Positions 18,497-30,100 of a stretch of 64,000 bases of DNA are shown in pieces (position 1 is the first letter of the stretch; each line of letters begins with the position of its first letter). A model generated the notes under the pieces. That model was given only the letters and a program-made list of their open reading frames with translations. It ran no database searches and was not told the DNA's origin. The DNA lies in the NCBI GenBank assembly GCA_024516035.1, contig CM044955.1:49211715-49275714 (forward strand). Direction: 5' to 3'. The translations under genes were made by a program, and so were the position numbers. The stretch comes from Bactericera cockerelli. Its lineage: Eukaryota > Arthropoda > Insecta > Hemiptera > Triozidae.

Positions 18497-20966
18497 ATGT
18501 CAGCCTACTCCAATAGCATGATCCCAGGCAGATTCCTGTCACTGATTGGCCATTTGACTATTCTAATGATCATCTGGTGGTCTTTGGTAAGTACCTATTT
18601 AATCTGTGGACCAACACATGCAACTTTGCACATTGGACCTCACCTAAACTTTAAATACCTCTATATTCATAAAAATTGATGAACATTTTTAAATATTTTT
18701 GTTTATTTTTTCATGTTCTTTCATTTTGTTGTTTTTGATAAAAAATGTTCTTTGATTTATAAAAATTCAAATAATAAAGAACCTTTAAAAAAAATACCTT
18801 ACAAACCAGCGTCGATGGCGCGTTCAATGCACCGGTTCTCGTAGGATCGCCGAAGTTAAGAAACGTCCAGCGAGGTGAAGACTTCGTGATTCTGACATTC
18901 CTGCCCAACCTAGACTGGGTGAGGTTAATGTGGGTAGCAGGTTTGTGAGTTTCCTGCGAATGGGGGGTAACACTCCCGTCATGATATGACCATGCAGTGT
19001 CCATGCAGTTGAAATCGACGTTAAACCCTAATTTTTAAAAAAAATCTACCTTACTGTATAGGTACAATGGTACATACTAAACTTCTTTAGCTAGACTAAT
19101 ATGCGATAGGTACCTATTTATATACTCGTAGGTATTTTTCTTATTTATAAGATCAATATACCTAGTTGCCCATGCCCATACTTTCGTGCTAAAACTACCT
19201 ATTCTTTTTCTTAATTTTTTTTTTTACTTTCCTATTTTCAAATGAGATCGCCTTTTGTCTCTAACCTTTTCAACTAAATAATTATTTCTTATTAATCAGC
19301 CTGTTTTGGACGGACGTTACTAGGTAGAAAAGAAACCACTCTACACACCCAAATAAACTAGGGCCAAAATGTTCTCTTGTCAGAAGCTACAATCAGAAGT
19401 TTGCACTTCATATTGTCAAAAATATTTTCGATGTTAAAATAACGTCAGAAATACAGTCGAAGATGAAATCATTTGAAAATGTTTGTCTACAGGAAGAATC
19501 GAGCAGAAACTGTGTCCGTCAGGATCAGGAGGAGACTGACTACGAAGATCAACTTAGAAAGTAAGTAGTAATAGCCCAGAGGATAGTGTTAGTGTAGTGG
19601 TCTTCCAGTCTGGAGGTGAGGGTTCGAGATATGTGACAATTTTAAAAAAATCATATTTACGGTAATCACGATGAGAAATTACATTACTCAAACTCACTTT
19701 ACGAAATATTTGATTGACTTTTGACTGAAATCACCGACCTCTCCAGATTACAAGTCCGCCGGTTTAGCGATCAAGCTACTGAGATTGGTGAGATATTTGA
19801 GTATGAAATATGAAGCCCAGACCTTTTTACCACAGTAGGTAGATTTATGATAATCATGTGATACTCGTATTATGTTCTGGCTTGAATTCGCTGATGGAAG
19901 CTTAACAAACAGCATTAACAGCACCCGACACCCACCCTGGGTTAGGCCGGGAATAGCCATGAAGTTTTGCATTTGAATGATCTTGGGTCAACCATCCAAA
20001 TACTAACCTCGCTGGACGTCGCTTAACTCCAGCGACTGAGCGACCTCCTGCTTATATATTTGATTGGTTTGATAAATGACACTGTTTATGAAAAAAAAAA
20101 CAAGTCTCCGAGCTATTCTGAGAAGTGTTCAGCCGTTTTTCTTATATTTTCTCACCAGCCGCGCCTGGATAACAATTCATTAATGTCATTTTATTATGGC
20201 TGTTACGCGTCATAAAATTAAACTCCTAGTCCTTAAAAAATCCTGTTCTTTCTTCAGGATGAAATGGGGCGTGGCGCTGGCACTGTCTTTCATTATGATA
20301 GAGTTCCTGGGATTTCTCTCCGGTTGCTCCATGTTTTATCCCTCGTACGCCATCTTGAGTATCCTTTATGCTACCCAGCCTGGATTGGGCCGGGATTGCC
20401 GGGAATAGCCAGTATCACGCGGTCTAAATTTATTCTTATTTGTAAGTCACTGTTTGACCGATTGTGGTGAGTGTTTTAGTTTCAACCAGACGAATTTGCT
20501 GATAGTTTTGATTGTCTATCTGCCTCTGTCGCGATAGTCTTTCACGGAGCTTTAATTTTGTAATTAGTTACAGCCATCCACTAGGGCTCCTAAGGGAGCT
20601 CCTAATTTTAGGGCATTATTGGCTAAATAAATTTTGGCTAAGCAACGTCCAGCGGGGCAAAGACTTTTAGGTATTGGATGAAGACCAACTCAGACCTCAG
20701 TCAGTCAAAACTCGAGATTAATTTTACTGCACCTGTCTCAAGGAGACCTCGATGTTACACAGACGTTAAGAAAATTATTCCCTAACTTTTCTATCTCAGA
20801 CATTGGCTGCCATGGCACCGGCACAGTGGTTCTCAGCCTATCCCTGCTTCAGTCGTACGGCTGCAGTCTCTACTGGTGGGTGTTCATCGCGTGCAGTGTG
20901 CTGCCCGTCATTATAGAGACCATACTTATCTTCAACTGTGTGATACTGAGGAAAGAGTCCCTCTAA
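18497..20966 (+). CDS. TMEM107: Transmembrane protein 107 (ciliary transition zone)
   Basis: Four exons: 18497-18586, 19493-19560, 20258-20358 and 20800-20966, all with GT-AG borders and matching phases, giving 141 residues (human about 140). The start MSAYSNSMIPGRFLSLIGHL aligns with the family N terminus (PSRFLTLLAHL). An in-frame upstream ATG at 18443 would add 18 residues not seen in the family. Exon 3 encodes ALSFIMIEFLGFLSGCSMFY, matching the ELAGFLSGVSMF core. Exon 4 encodes NIGCHGTG and a YWWVFIACSVLPVIIE helix. Four membrane helices are predicted and the C terminus ends RKES. TMEM107 is part of the MKS module at the ciliary transition zone. In insects such proteins act in ciliated sensory neurons and sperm. 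Confidence 0.93.
18805..19045 (+). mobile_element. 5S rRNA-derived SINE (SINE3-like)
   Basis: The head matches 5S rRNA (CACCGGTTCTCGTAGGATCG, CCGAAGTTAAGAAACGTCCA) and runs to the family body ending GAAATCGACGTTAAACCCTA. Intron 1 of TMEM107. The full copy at 60870 shows the family best. Confidence 0.75.
19655..19797 (-). mobile_element. tRNA-derived SINE, family D
   Basis: Minus-strand copy in TMEM107 intron 2. Full copies read GACCTCAGTAGCTTGATCGA, a B box GGTTCAAGTCCC and a body with GTTGTGATATCACGAAAGTG. Other copies are listed below. Confidence 0.7.
19918..20045 (-). mobile_element. 5S-derived SINE fragment
   Basis: On the minus strand it contains GCGACGTCCAGCGAGGTTAG and the following GCTATTCCCGGCCTAACCC part. 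TMEM107 intron 2. Confidence 0.6.
20366..20415 (-). mobile_element. 5S-derived SINE fragment
   Basis: CCCAGCCTGGATTGGGCCGG and GAATAGCCAGTATCACG match the tail part of the SINE on the minus strand. It begins about 8 bases after the TMEM107 exon 3 donor. Confidence 0.5.
20635..20765 (+). mobile_element. 5S-derived SINE fragment, diverged
   Basis: GGCTAAGCAACGTCCAGCGG followed by GCAAAGACTTTTAGG resembles the 5S C-box region on the plus strand. TMEM107 intron 3. Confidence 0.45.
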
Positions 20967-21065
20967 TCAGCTCTTTGTTACAAAAAATACTCGCCAAATC
21001 GCTTGTCGTAGAGTCGAAACCGGATGTAAGAGAGCTGGATACAAGAGAGACCTGGATATACCAGT

Positions 21066-21247
21066 TGTTGGGTGGAAGAGATTGCCATAGGCAATAACCC
21101 CGCCCTTTGTTTAGGGCATAATTTGTTTATAATTATATTATTCTATTCTTTTTCCTTTTTATTGTATATGTTCTTTCCATTTTTTTCATTGTTATAATAA
21201 TTATTTGTACTGTACATAATTGTATCTTTTTATATCAGCTAATAAAG

Positions 21248-21280
<33 letters not shown>
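21066..21280 (+). mobile_element. LINE 3' end with poly(A)
   Basis: Contains GGAAGAGATTGCCATAGGCA, CCCGCCCTTTGTTTAGGGCA, a T-rich middle, the signal AATAAA at about 21241 and a long A run. This is the most complete 3' end of the family. It begins about 100 bases after the TMEM107 stop and could supply a polyadenylation signal to that gene. Confidence 0.7.
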
Positions 21281-21283
<3 letters not shown>

Positions 21284-21304
21284 GAAAAAGTTCCTACGCA
21301 CAGG

Positions 21305-21500
21305 GGATGGACTGTCGCTGAGATGTTCCAGAGGTCGTGGGCGCGAAACCCAATCGGGGCATGACAAGTTATCCTCCCATTTGGGATTTTTACCACATAA
21401 TAATATTATGTCTTGGGCTTACTGCTGGAATAATGGGACTTTAATAGTCCTTATCGGGCAGTATAAATAAGGCGATATTATTATTATTATCTTCAGAAGT
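21305..21500 (+). mobile_element. SINE family B, 5' part diverged
   Basis: CCAGAGGTCGTGGGCGCGAA, then GATTTTTACCACATAATAAT and AAGGCGATATTATTATTATT. The A box is missing. Confidence 0.7.
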
Positions 21501-22330
21501 GCCTCGTCAGGTATCCAACTTTCCACTCAGACTGGATGAGGTTAATAATTATGATGTTAAAATCACCCTCGTAGGTTATTTTCATAATTTAAATTTTAGA
21601 AAAAGAAACGAATTAGTGCACAAAGTTGTGGAATTGATGCACAATAGTGTATTTTGAATTTTGGTTATCATATCACTCAAATGACATCAAATACTTGGAA
21701 AAACTGCCAGTAATTCCCAAGAAATTCCGTCGTAAAATGTACAATTTGTATGAAAAACTAGAATAATCAGTTAATTTTATGAAGAAAACAAGGTGTTGAT
21801 ATGTTTATACAGTAACACTTTTTTAAATGAAGATAAAGTAAAACAGTTAAGAGGAGTTCCAATGTGAGAACTCGCTTATTTAAAAAAAAAAGACCATAAA
21901 AAACCAATGTCGATTTTGTGGCTGGTGCTTGATGTATCCTTATTCTTGGTGTATCCTCTGCTTCAAAAGTTGGTGCCTACTTCATCATAAGGTTGGTGTA
22001 AGTCTAAACTGTAGTAAAACCATAAAAATATAACCGAAAGACACGAACTTCCATCTTGCATTAAATTGTGTGAACAAACTTATACAGGACGTGTTATCAT
22101 ATACTCTTTACTTTCCGTATCCTCTAATGTCTCTTTCTTTGAATAGGGCGTTCTTCACATTTCGGCCAAGGTGTTTGATAAGGAAAGTACCTATTGTATT
22201 CGTTTAAAATTTAATCTGCCCAGTTTTTAAAAAAATGTATTAATCATTTCAATGGTCACACGTGTGTAAAGTGTAATGTACCTATAGCACAAGAAATGGT
22301 TTGTGTTTGAGACCAATGATAGAAGGCTTT
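21500..22330. other. Unassigned DNA 3' of the EAAT-like gene
   Basis: AT-rich sequence between convergent TMEM107 and the transporter. CTTTGAATAGGGCGTTCTTC at about 22140 also occurs near 42520 (CTTTGTATAAGGCGTTCTTC), so it includes an unnamed dispersed repeat. No exon could be supported. Confidence 0.4.
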
Positions 22331-22385
22331 TGATCTATTTGATAAAGAATTGCTCAGAGCTCTGTCAGTTTTGAGTCCTGCTGGA

Positions 22386-25300
22386 TCATAGATCTGATGT
22401 CTTCTGTGCCTCTTCGTCCTGTAAATATAGAAAATGGATTAAAAATTAGACTTAGGTCAGGTTAGGAGAATTAGGTGGTAGAAAATGCTTTGAGCATTAA
22501 CCTCGCCTGGTGGTTCACTTCCACTAAAGAGTGGTATTATTATTAGGATTACTGTATTAAAATAAAATATAATGATTACCCCTGTACCTATAAAATTATG
22601 TTTGCACATACAAATAAAAATATAGGTATGTAGAGAAGTGTATGTGAATAAATAGGTAAATATATATTAATTTCATGCTGCTGTATTTCTTCAATAAATA
22701 ATAATAATATATTTAAAAATAATTTGATATATAAAAAATCCCAGCCACGTATTTATTTATTATGTTTGAACTGGACGTTCGTCTGGTAATCCAGGTAGCG
22801 TAGGGATCCATTGGTTCGAATCCCACCCAGTGCGTGAATTTTTCCTCATTCATTTGAAGTAGTGACCACATAATAATAAGAATCTGAGGGTTAGGTGGTA
22901 GAAAATGATTTGAGCATTAACCTCGCCTGGTTGCTACCTTCCACTCAAGAGTATTATTATTATTATTACACAAACTCGCTTTACTAGTTCGTCATGTTCC
23001 GGTACTCGAACCATTTACGTCCAGGTTAAAAGTTTCTGTTTTAACAATCCAGCTACAGAATTTACTTACGTCATCATCCAGAGAATCTTGCAGTTCATCC
23101 CTGGAGAGGTGGTCCACTATAGCCACAGCATAGCAGTCTCCCATCAGATTGACCGTGGTTCGAACTCGATCCCTGCCACAAAAAATAGGATATGATTATA
23201 ATTAGGGGTTAGGTCTATTATTTATTTTCATCGTATCTATACCTTGGGTTCGATCCTGGATAGGGTATTGGTACCTACATTTTTCTGCTCTCATAACTCG
23301 TGAGGAAAAATGAGCAGCTACTTGTATGAATAGTCGTTAGTGAAATTCCACTCAAAGAAACGTACTATGCTTATATCGAATACCATCCGATGTTGAAGAG
23401 TGGTTTAATAACGATACCAACATACATACTTCCAATATCCGTAGATATACCTACTTATGTACTCGAGAGTTAAAATTTTATTAATAAATCCCAAGAAAAA
23501 TTAAATAGATAGGTACTCGGGAGGTAAAATCAAATAAATACTCACACCAGCCAGTCGACAGCGAACAGCAGAGACACGTCATCAGTGGGCACTCCCACGG
23601 CTACACACAGCATGATGACCATGATGATGCCTGCACTGGGCACTCCCGCCACTGACATGCTCATGAAGATACTGGCGATCCTGAGGAGAGGGGGCAATGG
23701 GGTCAATTAGGTGACAATGTGAAGCAGACCTCCGTGGCTCAGTGGTTAAGAGCATTGGTTGCTGACCCGGAGGTTGCGGGTTCGAATCCCGGCCGGAGCG
23801 TAAAATTCTAACCGAGTTTTCCGTTTCCGGAATGGCATGGATGTAAAGGTAAAGTGGCCTGAAGTAATGCGAAAGCGGTTACGGGGCACAATTACCTTTA
23901 AAAAAAATATATAATGTGAAATCCAAAGTTTACAAAACCCGCAGCGCGCGACAAAAGTCTCAACGGTTTTTTTTAATTTAATAAATCGACGGGGGAAATC
24001 GCCATTACACAATAACAAAACAATACAGCTAGTAAATAAGTTTTTTCATAGTTGTGTATTTTATGATTTCCCCGTTTGAAATGCTATACCTATTATAATG
24101 CTGTTTGATTTTATTACTTAATAAAACGGTATTACATTAATGTTTATACAGGGTGTCCCATTATGATCGAGACATTCAAATATCTGGCGAACAGAACAGA
24201 TGAGGATGGAAAGTTCATGTTCTCGGTAATTTTGTTTAATTTTTTGGGGGACATTGTGATAACCTTCACAAATCTGCCAAGGTTGTGACCATCAAGGTTA
24301 TTTCTAAATCAATTTTAGAATTTTATATATTTTTAATTTTTAACATACATGTGTTAATCACTTTCGCGATGTCACATCTACTCAAACTCGCTTTACTCAA
24401 TCTTTGCTGAAACCGGGACTTGAACCACCAACCTCCAGGTTACAAGTCCGCTGCCTTATTGATCAAGCTACTGAGGTCGGTCGGTTTAGAATTTTAAATA
24501 TATGGACATAGCTAATTTATATTTTAGTGTAGTGCTAATGCCAACGGCATTCTCTTCCGAATGACGTTATGTGGCAGCACTCCCAAAACATTTTCCCACT
24601 GACTGCACTTGTTCTCTATGCCATTTTGATTTCATCAACAACAACAAAAAAAAATAGTGGACCTTTTTTCCACTAATTCCACTAATTTCGTCTATGATCC
24701 GGAGGACCAAACTCACCAGATATTCATGGTCAGGCCCAGCGTGACGTCCATCCCACGCATCTGCGCAATGAATATGACGCAGATGGGAATGAACTGCGCA
24801 AGCCCCGTCATGTGGATGCTGTTCCCGATGGGGAGGACAAAGCGCGTCACCTGCTGGCTCATCTTGACCTTCTCGTCCATCACTTGGAATGTGATGGGCA
24901 GAGCTGCTGATCTGGAGAAAAGAAGAAATGCATGTTTACTTTACTTATCCAATAATTAGGAAAGTATTGTATTCGTCGACCTACCCAGTTTTTCACAGTT
25001 TTTTTTTTTTTTTGGTTCAACGTTGCTTTCAACTGCATGATCATATCACGATGGGGGTGTTATCCTTCATTTGCAAGAAACTCACAAATCGGGAACACAC
25101 ATTACCCTCATAATTCCAGCAGTTGTTTTGGTGTCATTATTAAGACTATTATGTGGTCAAAGTATCAGATATATGATGCATGCATTGAGTGGGATTCGAA
25201 CCAACGAATGCTTGAGATACCTCTACTATCATAATATACTTATTATCAAAATAAAATTTACATTGGGACAAAGATAACGTAACCAATAATCAACATCAAA

Positions 25301-27127
25301 TCTTGTTCATTGCTTATTGCATACTTAAAAGTTTCACGGCGTGCATACAAAATCGACTCACTTGCTTGACGTAGCAAAAGCCGTCAGAATGGCCGGGAAG
25401 AAGTTGGCGTAATACTTGTAGGGGTTCTTCCTGGTGAACAGGAAATAGATGAGCTGGATGACGATGGCATGGTAGAAGATGAATCCGCCAATAGAGGTCG
25501 CCACGAACTTGCTGAGCTGTCGCATCGTCACTGTCATGTCTTCTATGGAGATGAGTTTGGAGGTGATGACGCTGCATACTCCGATGGGCGTCATCCTGGA
25601 GAGGCATGAGGAGGGCATTAGGTCGAGGAGAAACAAAATTTCCTAAGAATATGGGGAGAGAACATTCCCACTAAGGGGCTGATTAATTAATCATGCTGAA
25701 CTTAATTGACTAATTTAGACATGACCCAGATAAGTCTGTGAGTCCTTTTATAGGGACAGATTTTTTCCTATTTCACTGATTCAAATTTTGTTTATACAAA
25801 TTAAACCACATTTTTTATCACACCCTTTTTTCTACCGATTTTTACACCTAAACTATTAAAATGTTCAATTTTTTAACAAAATCAGAAACAAAAGTGTTTT
25901 GAACTTATCAGGTATTGCATACTACCCTGGTTTTCAATTTGGTGTGACAGTGTACGTGTGTGTATACGTGTACACAGTACAGTTAAGTAATAATAATAAT
26001 GACCTGGGTTCAATCTCCAGCGGGGCAAGAAAATTTCTGCTCTGTACTTGGATATTCGGGATCCACTCATACCTCGTGAGGAAATATGATGTGAAGCAGC
26101 GACCAGTGGCGGAATTATAGGCAAAAAAAACAAGTTATTGTATATTAAAGTGGTAAAGTCCTATGATTCTGCGCTACCCACTAAAATTGGGACATAATAA
26201 CACAAAGAAAAAGAATTATTATTATTAATAATAAGAAAAATGGTATCTCACCAAATGGCGATCAGTAAAATCCGCAGCATAATCGTGTAAACAGTCTGAA
26301 AGAATTCAAGGACGATCTTCTTTTTTGGCCCGAGTGTGCCCAGAATGGCCCCGAATACAATGCAGAAGAAGATGATGCCCAGAGTTGCGGTTCCGTCCCT
26401 GAAAACAAAAGAGAACATGGTAAGACAGCCGACCTCCGTGGCTCAGTGGTTAAGTGCATTGGTTGCTGACAATGCTGACCCGGATGTTGCTGGTTCAAAT
26501 CCCGGCCGGAACAGAAAATTCTAATCGAGTTTTTCAGTTTCTGGAATGGCATGGATGTAAAGGTAACGTGCCCTGAAGTAATGCGAAAGCGATTCCGGGA
26601 AACAAATACCTTTTTTAACAATAAAAAATCTGGTGTAAACATCACACGACTTTCCTTATCCCCCAAAAAGAAGTCGAATTCCGCCACTGGTGACTCAACG
26701 GTTACGGATACTTAAAAATCAGTGCCAAATCCGTAATCAGCACCTTAAAAGCATTGGATTTGATATGTCGCAACCCCCATCTAGGGTTAATAATAAAAAA
26801 GTTAGTCCAAGCGGGTCCCCCCAAAATACCGGTAAATTGGGGCCGGGTTCCAAAAAGTTCAAGATATCAAAAAAATGATAAGAATAGACCCCTATTATTT
26901 TTTTAATCCGAGAAAATGTTGTTCTCTAATTTTTTTTGTATCTTTAACCAATTCAAAGAAGCGGCGGTTGCGGCCAATATTTGCGGCCCTGCGGCCGCAT
27001 CTTGCGTCCGATTTCAACCAAAAGTTTCGTGGTTCGTCTCGTGTATAAAACTAATTTGTATACCAAATTTCAAGTCTCTAGCTCTTACCGTTCTTGAGAT
27101 ATCCTGTTTACACACACACACACACAC

Positions 27128-27161
<34 letters not shown>

Positions 27162-30100
27162 GCACGGACCAATGGCTGAAAACAACTTTTTTGGTATCCT
27201 GAGGCTATGATTCGTCCAGAAATGTGAAAAACTGGATAGGTCAAATTTTCGACGAATACAATACTTTCCTTATTATAGGATAAGGAAAGTAAAAAAGGTC
27301 AATCTTACAACTTTTTCCAAATTATCATAAAAATGAAGAAGCTAAGAAGTTTTTCCAAATGATCATACGAGAAATCTCAAAGGTAGGTAAGGTAGGGTAG
27401 GATATAATAGCTTTCTTAAAATTATTTACAAAATGATTTGTTATTTACAAAAATCCATATTACCGAATGAATTCGTTCCTTTCATCACTTGATCTTGTAA
27501 AAGCAAAATCCTCTGATTCACTCACTCCCTGATCGCTCTTTCTTCCAAACGACCCTTTTTTGAAGGAGAGAAAAGCTCATAAAGACCTTTATTTTACACA
27601 ATACAAGTTTCTCTTGGTGTCCCAGACATACTATCAGAAAACATTATTCCAAATTCCAAAATGGACACCATCAACGGACAAAACAGATTGCGGAGTCAAA
27701 TCACCGGGATTGAAAAACCTCAATAATAATTTCGAGACGTGAATTGAACCAACGGCCTTCAGACTAAACATTACCAAGGCCAGTCTGGCAGCATTTCATC
27801 ACATCTCAGTCATTTGTTTTGATTCATTACAACATGTGCTTAAGTTGTAAACTTGGAATAGCTTTGCTTATTTGCGAAATAATATTTATGTGTTGGGAGT
27901 ATCGTTTGTATACCAGGTGTAACTAAATGAACAGTCAGTTCAAAAAGAGATTAGGTATAGGGTGGAACTTGAAGTACAAAAAGTCCTTATTGAATTATGG
28001 GTTTTTTTAAAAAAAATTGGCAGATAACCGTCATTTTGTTGTTTTTACCTTTGCTCATGTGTAAAATAAAAAAAAAGTTGATAGGAGGTTATGAAACGTC
28101 CAGAAATATGAAAAAATTGAAATTGGAACAACAAAAAAATATTTATTTTTTACAAACACTTCCGATTTCTACTATTAAAAATTTCTTGGGAGTAATATTA
28201 CTATTACTTCAAACAAATAATTGAGTTACACCCTATATGAATAAATAACTATTAGGTACCTACTATTACTACTCATACTGATGATAATACATTAACGGTG
28301 GTACCTCCCTATTAACTAAGAAGGAGTAGCAGTAGAAGTAATTAATAGATAGTTATTATTTATTAATATTCAAACTTACTCAATGACATTACTTATGAGC
28401 TTGTGACTATTACCTACCTACTAGTGGCTACCCGATGCTTCGCAACCGATAGTTTGTATTGACCGGCCATACATAGACTCCCGTAGCAGATGAGTAGATG
28501 AATATTTTACAATGTATTGTACTTACACTAATAACCCAACCCCCCCTCCCCCTCCTAAACTAGGAGGTACTGCCCATGTAACATTGTACCTTCTTTATGA
28601 AAAGTTAGTTATCATATTAATTTGTGTTAATCACTTTCGTTATATCACAACTACTCAAAATCGCTGAAACCGAGACTTGAACCACCGACCTCTAGGTTAC
28701 AAGTCCGCCGCCTTATCGATCGAGCTACTGAGGTGGGTACCTTCTTTGTTGGTTTTTTTATGTAGGATAACATTGTGGAAGTTATACCACTAATAATTAC
28801 ACACTTCAGTGGAAGGTAACCACCCGGCGAAGATATGCTCAAAGAATTTTCCATCACTTAACCCTCAAAGTCTTATTATTATGTGATCACAAACTCAAAT
28901 TAATGAGGAAAACTGGGTGGGATACGAACCAACGGATCCCTACACTACCTGGATTACCAGACTAACACTACTAATTCTAAAAAATACCAAAACTTATTAC
29001 TACTAACTCGCACGCCTCTCTACTCGACCAAGTTGCCCAATATCCAATTCATTTATCATCAAACACAACCTGGTTATACTTGAGATTACAGGTTTACGTC
29101 AGTCTGTACGTGGAACTTTAGGTACAAGAGAGGGAGTAACCACCGTGGCCGAGTGGGTAGGGCACTCGGCTTGCACTTAGGAGACCCGGGTTCGATCCCC
29201 GTGTGAGTAGTTTTTTTTCTACTTTATATGTTGTGTATTTTTCGAGCTCACTCGTAACTTCAAAAGAAAGAATATCAGTTAATTTGTAGGGGTATTCTTC
29301 TTCAATAGTTAATTTTTGCGGCAGAATTACCGCAGAGTTCAAAATGAAGAGTATTTTTTATTTAATGGAACGTTTAGTGTTGGAGTTTGGAGGCTCTTGG
29401 TAATTCTGTGTTAGCCACAAAGCCTCTGAAAGTACTTTCCAAATAGTCCAGATTGGTACCCACAGTGTTGCGGTAAGAGAGACTTTGATTACCTACTTTA
29501 CTGTCTGAAATACTGAGTTCTTTTGAAACTTCAACTTCAGAGTGAGCTTACATTTTTTTTTTTAAGATGAGTGTTTCACAGCCTTTTTTAATTCGTAGCT
29601 ATGAAGCAGGAGCTACTGTAAAAGCTTGTGGTCTGTGTTGTAGCCTGCCCATCCCGTAGTATGGGTGAGAAGTGACACAATACTTCCCAATTAGGTGCTG
29701 GGTCAACACGAGCGCACCGGAAGGTATCACTTACAAACAACTGTAATCAAATTTCGAATATAATTTTTTGTCGGTGCGGGTGTTCAAACCCGGGACCTTC
29801 CGCATGGCAAGCGAGTGTGTAACCACTGAGCTATTCGTGCGCTTTTGAATGGCATTTTTTTTTTTGTTGTAATTACCTATTTTTAATATTAACATTAAGT
29901 TTCATTAATTTTAAACTGCTGCGTTGAATTGTATAAAAAAGGTAAATATCTAAATTTCTTGATTAAGTTTTCGGGTTCGAAAGATTACCAAGAAGCAGAG
30001 TTGTTTATTCCTTCGCCCCTGATGTCTGACTTCACCCGAGTGACGACCCGAGACATGGCCTTTTATTTATTTTTCCTAACCCTATTACTCTGCACAATGA

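Noticed and set aside
25314..25607. His/Arg-rich minus-strand frame
   Set aside because: Alternative frame of transporter exon 7.
29135..29212. Possible real tRNA gene
   Set aside because: A and B boxes are present, but related copies show it is a SINE head, and no complete cloverleaf could be confirmed by eye.
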